Part shown: one piece after another, positions 7,957 to 17,075 of the stretch | Position numbering within the stretch: the first letter of the stretch is position 1 | Layout of the letters: the number at the start of each line of letters is the position of its first letter | Assembly: GCA_021776515.1 (NCBI GenBank) | Contig: JAJFFS010000007.1 | Span: forward strand, 1 to 64,000 | From: Robiginitomaculum sp. | GTDB lineage: Bacteria; Pseudomonadota; Alphaproteobacteria; Caulobacterales; Maricaulaceae | Direction: 5' to 3' | Length of the DNA stretch: 64,000 nt | Position numbers and translations under genes: made by a program | The notes under the pieces: model-generated | What the model was told of the DNA's origin: nothing | The model's input: only the letters and a program-made list of their open reading frames with translations | The model's database searches: none

Positions 7957-8784
7957 ATGAGCGATATATCTTTTAGTCTGGAACAGGACGGGCCAATAGC
8001 CCGCCTTACCCTGACCCGGCCAAACAAGCGCAATGCCTTGAACGCACATTTCTGGCGTGAATTACCGGGGTGCATTACGGCGCTTTCAGATGCCGGGGAA
8101 ACCCGGGTACTGATTATTGATGCGCAAGGCCCGCTTTTTACCGCCGGGATCGATCTTGCCATGTTTGCCGACATGGCCACGGCCACTGATGGTGCCCATG
8201 CCCGTGAAGTTTTCACACATACTTTGCGCAATATGCAAGCCGGGTTTGATGCGCTGGAGGCGGCGCGTTTTCCGGTGATTGCCGCCATTCAGGGCGGCTG
8301 TATTGGTGGTGGTGTGGATATGGTCAGCGCCTGCGATATTCGTCTTGCCACAAGGGATGCCTATTTTCGCATTGAGGAAATTAATGTGGGCATGATGGCT
8401 GATCTTGGCACCTTGCAGCGCCTGCCAAAACTGTTGCCTTTGGGTGTGGTGCGTGAACTGGCCTATACCGGCGCGAGCCTTTCGGCTGAACGGGCTCTTG
8501 CGCTGGGGTTTGTTAATGCGCTGTGTGATGATCATGAGGATGTGTTGGCGCAGGCAGAGGCCATGGCCGTGCAAATTGCGCAAAAGCCGCCTTTGGCAGT
8601 ATCTGTTTCAAAAGATTGTCTCAATCACGCCCGCGATCATGGCGTTGCCGAGAGCATGCGCTACATGCGGGCCTTGCAAGCTGGTGTGTTTAACCCGGCA
8701 GATATAATGCAGGCCGTATCTGCGCGTGCAGAAGGAAAAGCTGCTGATTTTTCTGATCTCGCGCCCGTAGACAAGACGAATTGA
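7957..8784 (+). CDS. Crotonase, delta3,5-delta2,4-dienoyl-CoA isomerase (ECH1) type
   Basis: This 275-residue enoyl-CoA hydratase/isomerase-family protein has the oxyanion-hole segments FTAGIDL and QGGCIGGGVDM. The active-site stretch DAYFRIEEINVGMMADLGTLQ carries acidic residues where mammalian ECH1 has its three catalytic acids (the GVD Asp, the EIN Glu and the MAD Asp), and GTLQRLPKLL is also ECH1-like. The likely role is isomerising dienoyl-CoA intermediates from odd-position unsaturated fatty acids. It is divergent from the carboxylase beta subunit, with a repeat element between them. Confidence 0.85.
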   Translation: MSDISFSLEQDGPIARLTLTRPNKRNALNAHFWRELPGCITALSDAGETRVLIIDAQGPLFTAGIDLAMFADMATATDGAHAREVFTHTLRNMQAGFDALEAARFPVIAAIQGGCIGGGVDMVSACDIRLATRDAYFRIEEINVGMMADLGTLQRLPKLLPLGVVRELAYTGASLSAERALALGFVNALCDDHEDVLAQAEAMAVQIAQKPPLAVSVSKDCLNHARDHGVAESMRYMRALQAGVFNPADIMQAVSARAEGKAADFSDLAPVDKTN

Positions 8785-8889
8785 TCCCGGGGTGCTTTAT
8801 TAAAGGCAGCATTTTTTATACACTGACTTATGGCTCACATGATTCCAGACAATGACTTTGCCTTGCCTTTGCGCAAGGAGGTATGAGCC

Positions 8890-10644
8890 ATGGCGGCTAC
8901 GTCACCCATGCTGAGCGCAGAAGACCTGGCTGGTATTACCATCCTCGCTGATGCCCCTAAAAGTGCGCTAAAGGCCGCGGTCAAACAGGTTGAATGGTTT
9001 TCTGTGCCTGGCGGGCTCGCGCTTTTTCACCCGGGTGAGGCCGCTGACAGCATTTATTTTTTACGCTCTGGGGTGCTGGGCGTTTTTAATATTGGGGTTG
9101 ACGGCAAGCCGGAATTTGTTGGTCATATTCGTGCCGGCGAACCCGTGGGAGAAATGGCATTTTTGGGCGGTGCGCCGCACACGGCCTCGGTGTTTGCCAT
9201 GCGCGATTCAGAGATTATTCGCTTGCCACGCGCAGGTTTTGAGAAGCTGATAAAAAGACACCCCACATTGATGCGCTCATTGGCGCAAATGATGGTTACC
9301 CGTATGCGCCTGAGCCGCAGGGATGCGTTTGGTGCCGGAAGTGAACCCAAGGTTTTTGCCCTGTTGGCCACGTCGCCAACGATAAACTGTAAACATATTG
9401 CTGAGCAATTGGCAGAGGCTTTGGGGCAGTTGGGGCGCAGCTCGGTCATTGTTGGCCCAGAAGCAGAGGACAGCCCCAGTGAATGGTTCGACCAGCTGGA
9501 GCGATCTCATGATGTTGTGTTCATCCATGCGCCGGTGGCCGACACGCACTGGTTTCGCTTGTGTTTAAGGCAAGCAGACAGATTATGGATATTGGGGCGT
9601 CCCGATGCCCGGCCATCCGAGCCATTATTGCCGCCGGATCGTTCGCCCGCGCGCATGTTTCGACTGGTCGATGTTATCTTGTTGCACAATCCGGGCGAGC
9701 GGACTGTCTCCGATGCTTCTGACTGGAAACGTGCGGCCAATGCCGAGCGGGTTTTTCACTGGCATCATGCGAACAAGCAAGACATCGCCCGCATTGCCCG
9801 CACCGCTGCCGGGCGTTCTGTGGGGCTTGTGCTTTCTGGGGGTGGGGCGCGGTGTTACGCGCACATTGGGGCCATCCATGCCTTGAATGAAGCGGGTATA
9901 ACCATTGATTTTGCCGGGGGTACATCTATGGGGGCCATTATCGCAGCCGGGCTGGCGCTCGGTTGGGATGATGACACGATGGAGACCAATATTCGTGAGG
10001 CCTTTGTACACTCCAACCCGCTTAATGATTATACGCTTCCGGTGGTGGCGCTGACTAAAGGCCATAAAGTAAACAGGCGTCTTGAGCGCTTTTTTGGTGA
10101 CACCAAAATTGAGAACCTGAACATTCCCTATTTTTGTATTTCCAGCAATCTGGTTGACGGGTGTGCCACAGTCCACCGCGAAGGGCTGTTACGTGATGCT
10201 TTGCGGGCTTCCATTGCCTTGCCGGGCATCTTACCGCCATTGATTATGAATGGAGGCGTTCATGTTGATGGTGCGGTGATGAATAATTTCCCTGTTAATG
10301 TTATGGCGCATTTGCATCGTGGCATGACTATTGGTGTTGATGTGGCGCGCCAGAAAGGGATTAACGCCGAAGATTTTATCAATCCACCAGGGTTCTTCAG
10401 GTGGGCCTTGCAACATGGCTTGCAGGAGGCACCGCCCATCGCCAGCCTGTTGATGCGCACGGCAACCATATCTCACGGTAGCAACGAAGCCTCGCGGCAA
10501 AATGTTGATATACTGGTGCTTCCTGATGTCAGCGGTGTAGAGCTACGCGACTGGAAAGCTTATGATACTGCCGTTGAAGCGGGGTATCGCAGCATGGTTG
10601 CAACGCTTAAAGATGGTGCGCTAGATCGCCTGAAAACGGGCTAA
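8890..10644 (+). CDS. Cyclic-nucleotide-domain patatin-like phospholipase (NTE family)
   Basis: This 584-residue protein has a cNMP-binding domain (about 15-140; GEPVGEMAFLGGAPHTASV is the phosphate-binding cassette, but with His in place of the usual Arg), a linker of about 150 residues, and a patatin domain (about 310-500). The patatin part carries the nucleophile elbow GTSMG (Ser346) and the second dyad residue in HVDGAVMNNFP (Asp460). The oxyanion motif is GGGARCYAH rather than the usual GGGARG. The architecture resembles bacterial and eukaryotic NTE lysophospholipases. A perfect AAGGAGGT lies 7 bases before the ATG. It converges on gatB with only 15 bases between. Confidence 0.9.
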   Translation: MAATSPMLSAEDLAGITILADAPKSALKAAVKQVEWFSVPGGLALFHPGEAADSIYFLRSGVLGVFNIGVDGKPEFVGHIRAGEPVGEMAFLGGAPHTASVFAMRDSEIIRLPRAGFEKLIKRHPTLMRSLAQMMVTRMRLSRRDAFGAGSEPKVFALLATSPTINCKHIAEQLAEALGQLGRSSVIVGPEAEDSPSEWFDQLERSHDVVFIHAPVADTHWFRLCLRQADRLWILGRPDARPSEPLLPPDRSPARMFRLVDVILLHNPGERTVSDASDWKRAANAERVFHWHHANKQDIARIARTAAGRSVGLVLSGGGARCYAHIGAIHALNEAGITIDFAGGTSMGAIIAAGLALGWDDDTMETNIREAFVHSNPLNDYTLPVVALTKGHKVNRRLERFFGDTKIENLNIPYFCISSNLVDGCATVHREGLLRDALRASIALPGILPPLIMNGGVHVDGAVMNNFPVNVMAHLHRGMTIGVDVARQKGINAEDFINPPGFFRWALQHGLQEAPPIASLLMRTATISHGSNEASRQNVDILVLPDVSGVELRDWKAYDTAVEAGYRSMVATLKDGALDRLKTG

Positions 10645-10659
10645 AATACACACTATTAT

Positions 10660-12135
10660 TCACAGCAGTTTTTTGCGCAATATCTCGTTCACGGCTTGTG
10701 GATTGGCCTTGCCTTTACTGGCTTGCATGACCTGGCCGACAAACCAGCCCAGCGTTTTGGGCTTATCCTTGACCTTGGCGGCCTGATCCGGATTGGCGGC
10801 AATTATCTCGTCAATCATGGCCTCAATGGCGCCGGTATCGGTGACCTGTTTCAGTCCTCGCTCTTCAACAATAGCTTCTGGGTCTCCGCCCTCGGTCCAG
10901 CAAATTTCAAACACCTGTTTGGCAATTTTCCCCGATATAACACCATTGGAAATCATACCAACAATGGCCCGATTGGCAGCTGCTGAAACCGGGCTGTCGC
11001 TAATCTCGACGTTTTCCTTGTTCAGCTTGCCAAACACCTCGTTCAACAACCAGTTGGCGGCCAGTTTTTTGTCGTTTCCGTCAGCCACGTCTTCATAATA
11101 AGCGGCTTTTTCACGATCGCTAACCAGCACGCTGGCGTCGTATTCGGAAAGGCCATACTCAGAAACAAAGCGGATTTTCTTGTCGTCCGGCAGTTCGGGA
11201 AGGCTGGCCTTGATCGCCGCCAGCCAGTCTTCGCTTAATTTCACAGGCAATAAATCCGGGTCAGGGAAATAACGATAATCATGGGCATCTTCCTTGGAAC
11301 GCATGGTCCGTGTTTCGCCCGTGTCGGTGTTATACAGCCGGGTTTCCTGATCTATCTCGCCGCCATTCTCCAGAATTTCGATTTGGCGGCGGGCTTCATA
11401 TTCAATGGCTTGCTGGATAAACCTCATGGAGTTCAGGTTCTTGATTTCGCAACGCGTACCCAGATCGCCGCCGGGGCGACGCACGGAGACATTCACATCG
11501 GCGCGTAAATTACCTTTTTCCATATCGCCATCACAGGTGCCTAAGTATCGCACCAAAGCGCGCAATTTTCGCACATAGGCGGCGGCCTCGCGGGCTGAGC
11601 GCATGTCGGGCTTGGATACAATTTCCATCAGCGCCACGCCGCAACGGTTCAGGTCAACATAAGTGGCATTGGGGTCAAGATCATGAATGGATTTGCCTGC
11701 ATCCTGTTCCAGATGCAGCCGTTCAATGCCAACCGTGATGCTCTCACCATCGCCAAGTTCAACCAGCATTTCTCCCTCACCAACAATGGGATGGTAAAGC
11801 TGACTGATCTGATAGCCCTGAGGCAAATCAGGATAAAAATAGTTTTTGCGATCAAAGCGTGAAAACGCATTAATCTGCGCCTTCATTCCCATGCCGGTAC
11901 GCACGGCTTGCTCTACGCAATACTCATTAAGCACAGGCAACATGCCGGGCATGGCCGCATCCACCAAAGACACTTGCGTATTTGGCTCGGCGCCATACCC
12001 CGTAGCCGCCCCAGAGAACAATTTGGCTTTTGAGGCAACCTGGGCATGGATTTCCAGCCCGATGATGATCTCCCAATCACCGGTGTCTGTGGTGATCCAG
12101 TCTGATTTGTCGGCAATGCGTTCCGCTGTAAACAT
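10660..12135 (-). CDS. gatB: Asp-tRNA(Asn)/Glu-tRNA(Gln) amidotransferase subunit B
   Basis: GatB is the kinase and tRNA-binding subunit of the GatCAB complex, which amidates mischarged Glu-tRNA(Gln) or Asp-tRNA(Asn). The start of the core is [20 protein letters not shown] (about 21-40), followed by [36 protein letters not shown], the phosphate-binding [12 protein letters not shown] and a C-terminal YqeY-like domain that ends in [11 protein letters not shown]. The length, 491, is normal. Its upstream neighbour gatA is separated by an inserted DUF559 gene, and the first five codons (MFTAE) are duplicated 505 bases upstream. Confidence 0.97.
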   Translation of the reverse strand: MFTAERIADKSDWITTDTGDWEIIIGLEIHAQVASKAKLFSGAATGYGAEPNTQVSLVDAAMPGMLPVLNEYCVEQAVRTGMGMKAQINAFSRFDRKNYFYPDLPQGYQISQLYHPIVGEGEMLVELGDGESITVGIERLHLEQDAGKSIHDLDPNATYVDLNRCGVALMEIVSKPDMRSAREAAAYVRKLRALVRYLGTCDGDMEKGNLRADVNVSVRRPGGDLGTRCEIKNLNSMRFIQQAIEYEARRQIEILENGGEIDQETRLYNTDTGETRTMRSKEDAHDYRYFPDPDLLPVKLSEDWLAAIKASLPELPDDKKIRFVSEYGLSEYDASVLVSDREKAAYYEDVADGNDKKLAANWLLNEVFGKLNKENVEISDSPVSAAANRAIVGMISNGVISGKIAKQVFEICWTEGGDPEAIVEERGLKQVTDTGAIEAMIDEIIAANPDQAAKVKDKPKTLGWFVGQVMQASKGKANPQAVNEILRKKLL

Positions 12136-12205
12136 TTGTTGTCTTTCCGTTTTTTCTAGTCCTCCCCCTATATGGGGGAGGTGCCCCTTCGGGGCGGAGG
12201 GGGTG
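12121..12205. repeat. 85-bp direct repeat, copy 1 (contains the gatB start)
   Basis: Identical in 84 of 85 positions to 12626-12710; the single difference is A versus T in the hairpin loop. It covers the first five gatB codons, the gatB leader, and one complete two-hairpin palindromic unit (12161-12205). Confidence 0.97.
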
Positions 12206-12569
12206 TTGTGGTCAGATGTTCGGTTATTCGTGTCAATACGCCCTCCATATTTTGATCTATTTCAGTGTTCCAAAACCGCAGAACGGTAAACCCTTCTGTA
12301 TTCAGTTCTTTGTCACGGAAAGCATCCCGTTTTTGATGGTCTTCATTATTATGTTGTCCACCGTCAATTTCAATTACCAATTTCGATGTGTAACAAATGA
12401 AATCAATGATATAGCCTTGAAAAGGCACCTGTCGGCGAAAATGACAGCCCTGTTTTTTAAATGTTTTCAGGTGGACCCAAAGTTTGACTTCTTGTGGCGT
12501 CATATTCTTGCGCATGGTCCGCGCCAGATTTTTTAACCGGTGTGTCACCCCCTCCGCCACACCAAACAC
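12168..12569 (-). CDS. DUF559 (VSR-like) endonuclease-domain protein
   Basis: DUF559 proteins share the PD-(D/E)XK-like fold of very-short-patch repair endonucleases. Here the signatures are [30 protein letters not shown] (catalytic Asp), [12 protein letters not shown] and [12 protein letters not shown]. The maximal frame starts at GTG 12569. GTG 12548, which sits at the inner end of the palindromic unit behind GGAGGGG, and ATG 12515 are more natural starts. The last residues ([14 protein letters not shown]) and the stop codon are encoded by the palindromic repeat itself, so the tail is not an evolved protein part. Biological role unknown. Confidence 0.85.
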   Translation of the reverse strand: MFGVAEGVTHRLKNLARTMRKNMTPQEVKLWVHLKTFKKQGCHFRRQVPFQGYIIDFICYTSKLVIEIDGGQHNNEDHQKRDAFRDKELNTEGFTVLRFWNTEIDQNMEGVLTRITEHLTTTPPPPRRGTSPI

Positions 12570-12602
12570 TTTGGTGAGGCACCTCCCCCATGAAGGGGGA
12601 GG
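12546..12602 (-). repeat. Inverted copy of the two-hairpin palindromic unit
   Basis: Inverted relative to the copies at 12161-12205 and 12666-12710. It shares the CACCCCCTCCGCC and GGCACCTCCCCC blocks and the GGGGGAGG end, with a substituted but still self-complementary inner hairpin. Confidence 0.9.
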
Positions 12603-12625
12603 ATAAAAAATGTTGTAGCCATATA

Positions 12626-12710
12626 TTCCGCTGTAAACATTTGTTGTCTTTCCGTTTTTTCTAGTCCTCCCCCTTTATGGGGGAGGTGCCCCTTCGGGGC
12701 GGAGGGGGTG
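12626..12710. repeat. 85-bp direct repeat, copy 2 (pseudo-start of gatB)
   Basis: Carries an ATG and the codons FTAE of gatB in the original context, followed in frame by unrelated sequence. It is presumably the original gatA-gatB junction or its duplicate. It ends 9 bases from the gatA stop codon. Confidence 0.95.
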
Positions 12711-12719
12711 AGGGAACTC

Positions 12720-14192
12720 TCACCACCACTTGTTCGGTTTGGCGTTAAAGCCTGCTGCGCGTTCCAGCGCACCACCAACGGCAAAGCAGGTTTCTTCATC
12801 CAGTGCTTTGCCAATCACCTGTAAACCCAAGGGTAAACCGGCATTATCAAGGGTAGCGGGTATGGAAATACCCGGCAGGCCAGCCAGATTAGCGGTAACG
12901 GTGAAAATATCGTTCAGATACATCTGCACCGGGTCATTATAACGCGCGCCGATCTTGAAGGCGGCGCTTGGGGCAGTGGGGGTCAGCAGGGCATCGCAGG
13001 TTTCGAAGGCTTTTTTGAAGTCTTCGGCAATGCGTGCGCGCACTTTTTGGGCGCGGATGTAATAGGCATCATAAAACCCGGCGGAAAGCACATAGGTGCC
13101 GATCATAATGCGTCGCCGTACTTCTTCGCCAAAACCTTGCCCGCGTGTTTTCTCGTAGGTTTCGGTCAGGTCGGCCCCATCAACGCGAACCCCATAACGC
13201 ATGCCGTCATAACGGGCGAGGTTGGATGAGGCTTCCGCCGGGGCGATAATGTAATAGGCGGGCAGGGCGTATTTGGTGTGTGGCAGGCTGACATCAACAA
13301 TTTCGCAGCCTTCTGCGCGTAGCCAGTCCATGCCATCGGCCCAGAGCTTTTCAATCTCGCCGGGCATGCCATCGACACGATATTCTTTCGGCACGCCAAT
13401 ACGCATACCCTTGAGCGAACGCGTGCAGGCGGCGGCAAAATCGGGCACGTCTGCCTTCAGCGATGTGGAGTCTTTGGGGTCATGGCCGGACATGGACCGC
13501 AAGAGTATGGCCGCATCCTCGACAGTGCGGGTAATCGGACCGGCCTGATCCAGTGATGAAGCAAAGGCAACAATGCCCCAGCGCGAACAACGCCCATAGG
13601 TGGGTTTTACCCCCACCGTGCCGGTAAAACTGGCGGGCTGGCGGATGGAACCGCCGGTATCGGTTGCCGTGGCACCCAGGCAAAGCTGCGCGGCCACAGC
13701 GGAGGCAGAGCCGCCAGACGAGCCGCCTGGTACCAGTTGTTGGGTTTCGCCATTAGCGCGCCATGGATTAACCACAGGCCCGAAAGCGGAATTTTCATTG
13801 GATGAGCCCATGGCGAACTCATCCATGTTCAGCTTGCCCAGCATAACCGCGCCATCGCGCCATAAATTGGCACTGACGGTGCTTTCATAATGCGGGGTAA
13901 AGTCACCCAATATTTTACTACCCGCCGTAGTGCGGGTGCCGTTTGTGCAAAAGAGATCCTTGATCCCAAGGGGTATGCCTTCCAGCGCCCCGACATCACC
14001 CATTGCACGCCGGGCATCAGAGGCATCAGCCATGGCCAAAGCGGTCTCGGTGGTTGTTAGCAGATACGCATTCAGCTGATCGGCATCTGCAATGGCGTCC
14101 AGATGAGCCTGGGTTAACTCACGTGCAGAAAAGTCCTTGCTTGCAAGTCCTTTAAGGGCGCCCGCCAGGGTAAGTTCATTTAAGGTACTCAT
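12720..14192 (-). CDS. gatA: Glu-tRNA(Gln) amidotransferase subunit A
   Basis: GatA hydrolyses glutamine (or asparagine) and passes ammonia to GatB. It shows the amidase signature with the Ser-cisSer-Lys triad: Lys78 in PLGIKDLF, Ser158 in [14 protein letters not shown] and Ser182 in [11 protein letters not shown]. The length, 490, is normal. Its ATG overlaps the gatC stop by one base (TAATG), so the two are translationally coupled. The next gene of the operon in the usual order, gatB, is 585 bases downstream because of the DUF559 insertion. Confidence 0.97.
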   Translation of the reverse strand: MSTLNELTLAGALKGLASKDFSARELTQAHLDAIADADQLNAYLLTTTETALAMADASDARRAMGDVGALEGIPLGIKDLFCTNGTRTTAGSKILGDFTPHYESTVSANLWRDGAVMLGKLNMDEFAMGSSNENSAFGPVVNPWRANGETQQLVPGGSSGGSASAVAAQLCLGATATDTGGSIRQPASFTGTVGVKPTYGRCSRWGIVAFASSLDQAGPITRTVEDAAILLRSMSGHDPKDSTSLKADVPDFAAACTRSLKGMRIGVPKEYRVDGMPGEIEKLWADGMDWLRAEGCEIVDVSLPHTKYALPAYYIIAPAEASSNLARYDGMRYGVRVDGADLTETYEKTRGQGFGEEVRRRIMIGTYVLSAGFYDAYYIRAQKVRARIAEDFKKAFETCDALLTPTAPSAAFKIGARYNDPVQMYLNDIFTVTANLAGLPGISIPATLDNAGLPLGLQVIGKALDEETCFAVGGALERAAGFNAKPNKWW

Positions 14193-14479
14193 TATTCCAC
14201 CGCCTTGGGCATAACAAAAAAGCCCTCTTCAGTGCGCGGTGCACTAGCCAGAACGTCATCGCGAATATTGCCATCCGTTACCTTGTCTTCACGCGTCGGC
14301 GTGGGGACATCCTCAACCGAAGCCATAGGGGCAACGCCCTCCACATCCACCTCGTTCAATTCTTCGATCCAGTGCAAAATACCGTTGAGTTCATCGGCCA
14401 GGGGGGCAAGCCGTTCCTCGGCCACCTCAAGGCGTGCCAAACGGGCAATTTTGCTCACAGTTTTTGCATCAACAGACAT
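14192..14479 (-). CDS. gatC: Glu-tRNA(Gln) amidotransferase subunit C
   Basis: GatC (95 residues) is the belt that holds GatA and GatB together. It begins [19 protein letters not shown], the typical GatC helix, and contains [19 protein letters not shown] and the proline-rich [14 protein letters not shown]. The frame is open for 44 more codons upstream, but those residues do not resemble GatC. Divergent from pyrB, with 124 bases between the two starts. Confidence 0.95.
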   Translation of the reverse strand: MSVDAKTVSKIARLARLEVAEERLAPLADELNGILHWIEELNEVDVEGVAPMASVEDVPTPTREDKVTDGNIRDDVLASAPRTEEGFFVMPKAVE

Positions 14480-14603
14480 GGGGGCAGTCCTAAAATTCTG
14501 TACAGGATGCTGGCCTAACAAAGCCCGGCTGAAAGGGCAAGCAGGGTGTGCGGTGCAAGGCAGCTTGCCTATCGCCTCCAGTCGCGCTAGAGGGTCTCTT
14601 TGC

Positions 14604-15548
14604 ATGACCAAAAGCTATAAAGATACGTTCACTGGCCCGCACCTGCTGGGCATTGCCGGACTTAACCGGCTTGAGGTGGATTCGTTACTTGATCGTGCCA
14701 CCGATTTTATGAAGCTAAACCGGCAACGCAACAAGCACTCTGATGTGCTTGGCGGGCAAACGCTGATCAATCTTTTCTTTGAACCGTCGACCAGAACGCA
14801 AAGCTCATTTGAGCTGGCGGGCAAACGCCTGGGTGCTGATGTCATCAATATGGCGATCAAGTCATCCTCTGTGGCCAAGGGCGAGACGCTGATTGATACG
14901 GCGGTAACGCTAAACGCCATGCACCCGGATCTGCTGGTGGTACGCCACAGCGCCTCCGGGGCGGCAGCATTGCTTAGCCAGAAAGTAGATTGCGCCGTTA
15001 TCAATGCCGGTGATGGTTCTCATGAACACCCGACACAGGCGTTACTGGATGCCTTGACCCTGCGGGCGCATTTTGGCGATCTGGCGGGGCGACGTATCGC
15101 TATATGCGGTGATGTCGTCCACAGCCGGGTGGCGCGCTCGGATATTATCTTGCTAAGCTTGCTGGGTGCCGAGGTGCGGCTATGCGCACCGCCTACATTA
15201 TTGCCAGCAAGTGCAGAGGAATGGGGCGTAGAGGTTTTTCACAATATGAGTGAGGCGCTAAAGGGCTGTGATGTGGTGATGGTGCTGCGGCTTCAGCGTG
15301 AACGCATGACCAGTGCCTGTGTGCCGTCCACGCGGGAGTATTTCAGATATTACGGTCTGGACCGGGCCAAGCTTCGCGCCGCAAAAAAGGGCGCACTGGT
15401 AATGCACCCGGGGCCGATGAACCGGGGCGTGGAAATTGATTCAGAAATTGCCGATGATCCGCAGATCAGCCTGATCACGGAACAGGTTGAATCCGGTGTT
15501 GCCGTGCGCATGGCGGTGTTGGCCGCACTGGCGGAGGGGCGGGCATGA
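14604..15548 (+). CDS. pyrB: Aspartate carbamoyltransferase catalytic subunit
   Basis: PyrB condenses carbamoyl phosphate with aspartate in pyrimidine synthesis. Visible are the carbamoyl-phosphate loop [36 protein letters not shown] and [13 protein letters not shown]. The start ATG at 14604 gives 314 residues, the usual length. The stop overlaps the ATG of the next gene by four bases (ATGA), so it is coupled to the dihydroorotase-like partner. No PyrI regulatory chain is present, consistent with the class that pairs PyrB with a DHOase-like protein. Confidence 0.96.
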   Translation: MTKSYKDTFTGPHLLGIAGLNRLEVDSLLDRATDFMKLNRQRNKHSDVLGGQTLINLFFEPSTRTQSSFELAGKRLGADVINMAIKSSSVAKGETLIDTAVTLNAMHPDLLVVRHSASGAAALLSQKVDCAVINAGDGSHEHPTQALLDALTLRAHFGDLAGRRIAICGDVVHSRVARSDIILLSLLGAEVRLCAPPTLLPASAEEWGVEVFHNMSEALKGCDVVMVLRLQRERMTSACVPSTREYFRYYGLDRAKLRAAKKGALVMHPGPMNRGVEIDSEIADDPQISLITEQVESGVAVRMAVLAALAEGRA

Positions 15549-16834
15549 CAGCAAGCAAAGCCAACCCTGTGCTGATCACCGGCGGGCGGGTGGTAGACCC
15601 CGCAAGTGGCCGCGACGAGGTTACAGATGTTCTCATTGAGAACGGCAAGATCAGTGAAATGGGTACCGGCCTGCAAAGCAAGGGCGCGGAAAAGGTCGAC
15701 GCGACAGGGTTAACGCTTGCGCCGGGGCTGATTGATGTTTTGGTCAAAACTGGCGAGCCGGGTGCGGAGCAACGCGAAACCCTGCGCTCTGCTGGTGCAG
15801 CGGCGGCGGCGGGCGGTGTTACCACGCTGGTTATTTCGCCGCAAAGCAAACCAGCCATTGATGACCCGGCGATGGTTGATTTTATTATGCGCAGAGGGCG
15901 CGAACGCGCCGCCGTTAATATTGTCGCCGCCGGTGCTTTGACACCGGGGTTGTCCGACACGGGGCTTGCCGAGATCGGTTTGATGCAAGAGGCGGGCGCG
16001 GTGCTGTTCTCCAACGGCGACAAGGCCATAGGTAATGCCGCGCTTATGCGCAACGTGCTGACCTACGCCAAGGGTATGAACGCACTGGTCAGCAACAGAC
16101 CAATCGAGCCGCATCTGGGCGCAAACGGCGTCATGAATGCGGGTGACTTCGCCTCTCGCCTTGGGCTAGGGGGGATACCCGCCGTGGCTGAACTTATTAT
16201 GGTTCAGCGCGATATTGCTTTGGCCGAAACCTGCGGCGCAAGAATACTGATTGATCAGCTATCAACCGGTGCAGCCCTTGAGGTTATACGCCAGGCCAAG
16301 GCACGCGGTGTGCAGGTTTATTGCTCGGTCTCTGTCCACCATCTGACATTGAATGAGCTGGATGTGGGGGACTATCGCACATTTGCGCGGCTTTCGCCGC
16401 CGCTACGGAGCGAGGAAGACCGCAAGGCACTGGTGGCCGGGGTCATTGATGGCACAATTGATGCCGTGGTTTCCGGCCATGACCCGCGCCCGGCAGAAGA
16501 AAAACGCCTTCCCTTTGCGGAGGCCTCCCCGGGGGCTGTGGGGCTGGAAACACTTCTTGGTGGGGCATTATCGCTTGTACATAATGGCGAGGCGTCACTC
16601 ATGGATGTGTTGCGTGCTGTTACGGCTGGTCCTGCGCAAATGCTTGGGTTCTCTGCGGGTCAAATTACGCCCGGCGCACCGGCTGATCTGGTTTTGTTTG
16701 ATCTGGACAAACCCTGGGTTTGCGATGCCAATAAACTGCGTTCCAAGTCCAAGAATACACCCTTTGATGGCCGCCGTATGCAGGGCAGGGCGATGATGAC
16801 ATTTGTACAAGGTCATTGCGTTTTTGAAGCTTGA
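15545..16834 (+). CDS. Dihydroorotase-like protein lacking the metal site (PyrC'/PyrX type)
   Basis: This 429-residue protein has the dihydroorotase/amidohydrolase fold: [33 protein letters not shown] and [15 protein letters not shown]. However, the zinc ligands are missing. The usual DxHVHLREPG is [10 protein letters not shown] (64-73), so both histidines are replaced by Leu66 and Lys68. The usual VAHxST is IDQLST, and the TDHAPH block with the catalytic Asp is SGHDPR. In Pseudomonas an inactive PyrC' is needed to assemble an active PyrB dodecamer, and the four-base overlap with pyrB suggests the same role here. The working dihydroorotase must be encoded elsewhere. Confidence 0.88.
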   Translation: MTASKANPVLITGGRVVDPASGRDEVTDVLIENGKISEMGTGLQSKGAEKVDATGLTLAPGLIDVLVKTGEPGAEQRETLRSAGAAAAAGGVTTLVISPQSKPAIDDPAMVDFIMRRGRERAAVNIVAAGALTPGLSDTGLAEIGLMQEAGAVLFSNGDKAIGNAALMRNVLTYAKGMNALVSNRPIEPHLGANGVMNAGDFASRLGLGGIPAVAELIMVQRDIALAETCGARILIDQLSTGAALEVIRQAKARGVQVYCSVSVHHLTLNELDVGDYRTFARLSPPLRSEEDRKALVAGVIDGTIDAVVSGHDPRPAEEKRLPFAEASPGAVGLETLLGGALSLVHNGEASLMDVLRAVTAGPAQMLGFSAGQITPGAPADLVLFDLDKPWVCDANKLRSKSKNTPFDGRRMQGRAMMTFVQGHCVFEA

Positions 16835-16904
16835 ATTCTGACTTTGTTTTTCCCTCTGACTCTGCCATTACATACCCTGCACGCAGGAGAGGAAAGGCTA
16901 ACAC

Positions 16905-16984
16905 TGTCATTACCGGGTTTATCCCGGTAATCCAGAACGGCATTGAAATCAGACTGGATTACCCGAACAAGTCGGGTAATGACA
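16905..16984. repeat. Double-hairpin extragenic palindrome
   Basis: An 80-bp inverted repeat with ends TGTCATTACC and GGTAATGACA, and CCAG/CTGG flanking an 18-base centre. The left half is itself a hairpin (TTACCGGG/CCCGGTAA). It resembles REP-type bacterial interspersed elements. The left half recurs at 7797-7830. Confidence 0.85.
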
Positions 16985-17014
16985 AAATATAGTTTCAATC
17001 CTTGGCTGGAGAAC

Positions 17015-17050
17015 AAAAAAAGGGGCCGGCAAAAGCCGGCCCCTCACTTT
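17015..17050 (-). terminator. Rho-independent terminator of the TonB-receptor gene
   Basis: A 9-bp stem GGGGCCGGC/GCCGGCCCC (17022-17030 and 17035-17043) with a TTTT loop on the minus strand, followed on that strand by a run of seven T. It lies 33 bases past the stop of the receptor gene. Confidence 0.93.
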
Positions 17051-17075
17051 TTTCGATAAGAACGAAAGCCTTAGC

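Larger units (their letters stand above)
12161..12602 (-). mobile_element. Candidate DUF559 gene module bounded by inverted palindromic units
   Basis: The left unit (12161-12205) runs CCTCCCCC...GGGGGAGGTGCC...GGCGGAGGGGGTG. The right unit (12546-12602) is the same in inverted orientation, CACCCCCTCCGCC...GGCACCTCCCCC...GGGGGAGG. Each unit folds into two hairpins. The apical hairpin of the right unit has a different sequence, with arms CACCAAA/TTTGGTG, but it keeps its pairing. The DUF559 reading frame starts and stops inside these units. Its position between gatA and gatB, normally adjacent genes, shows that it is an insertion. No transposase is present, so mobility is inferred. Confidence 0.6.

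Noticed and set aside
12546-12710. Clustered repeats suggestive of a short CRISPR array
   Set aside because: Units are palindromic, inverted relative to each other, and not regularly spaced; no cas genes.
14480-14611. N-terminal extension of GatC by 44 residues
   Set aside because: The added residues have no GatC likeness, and the standard start is at 14479.
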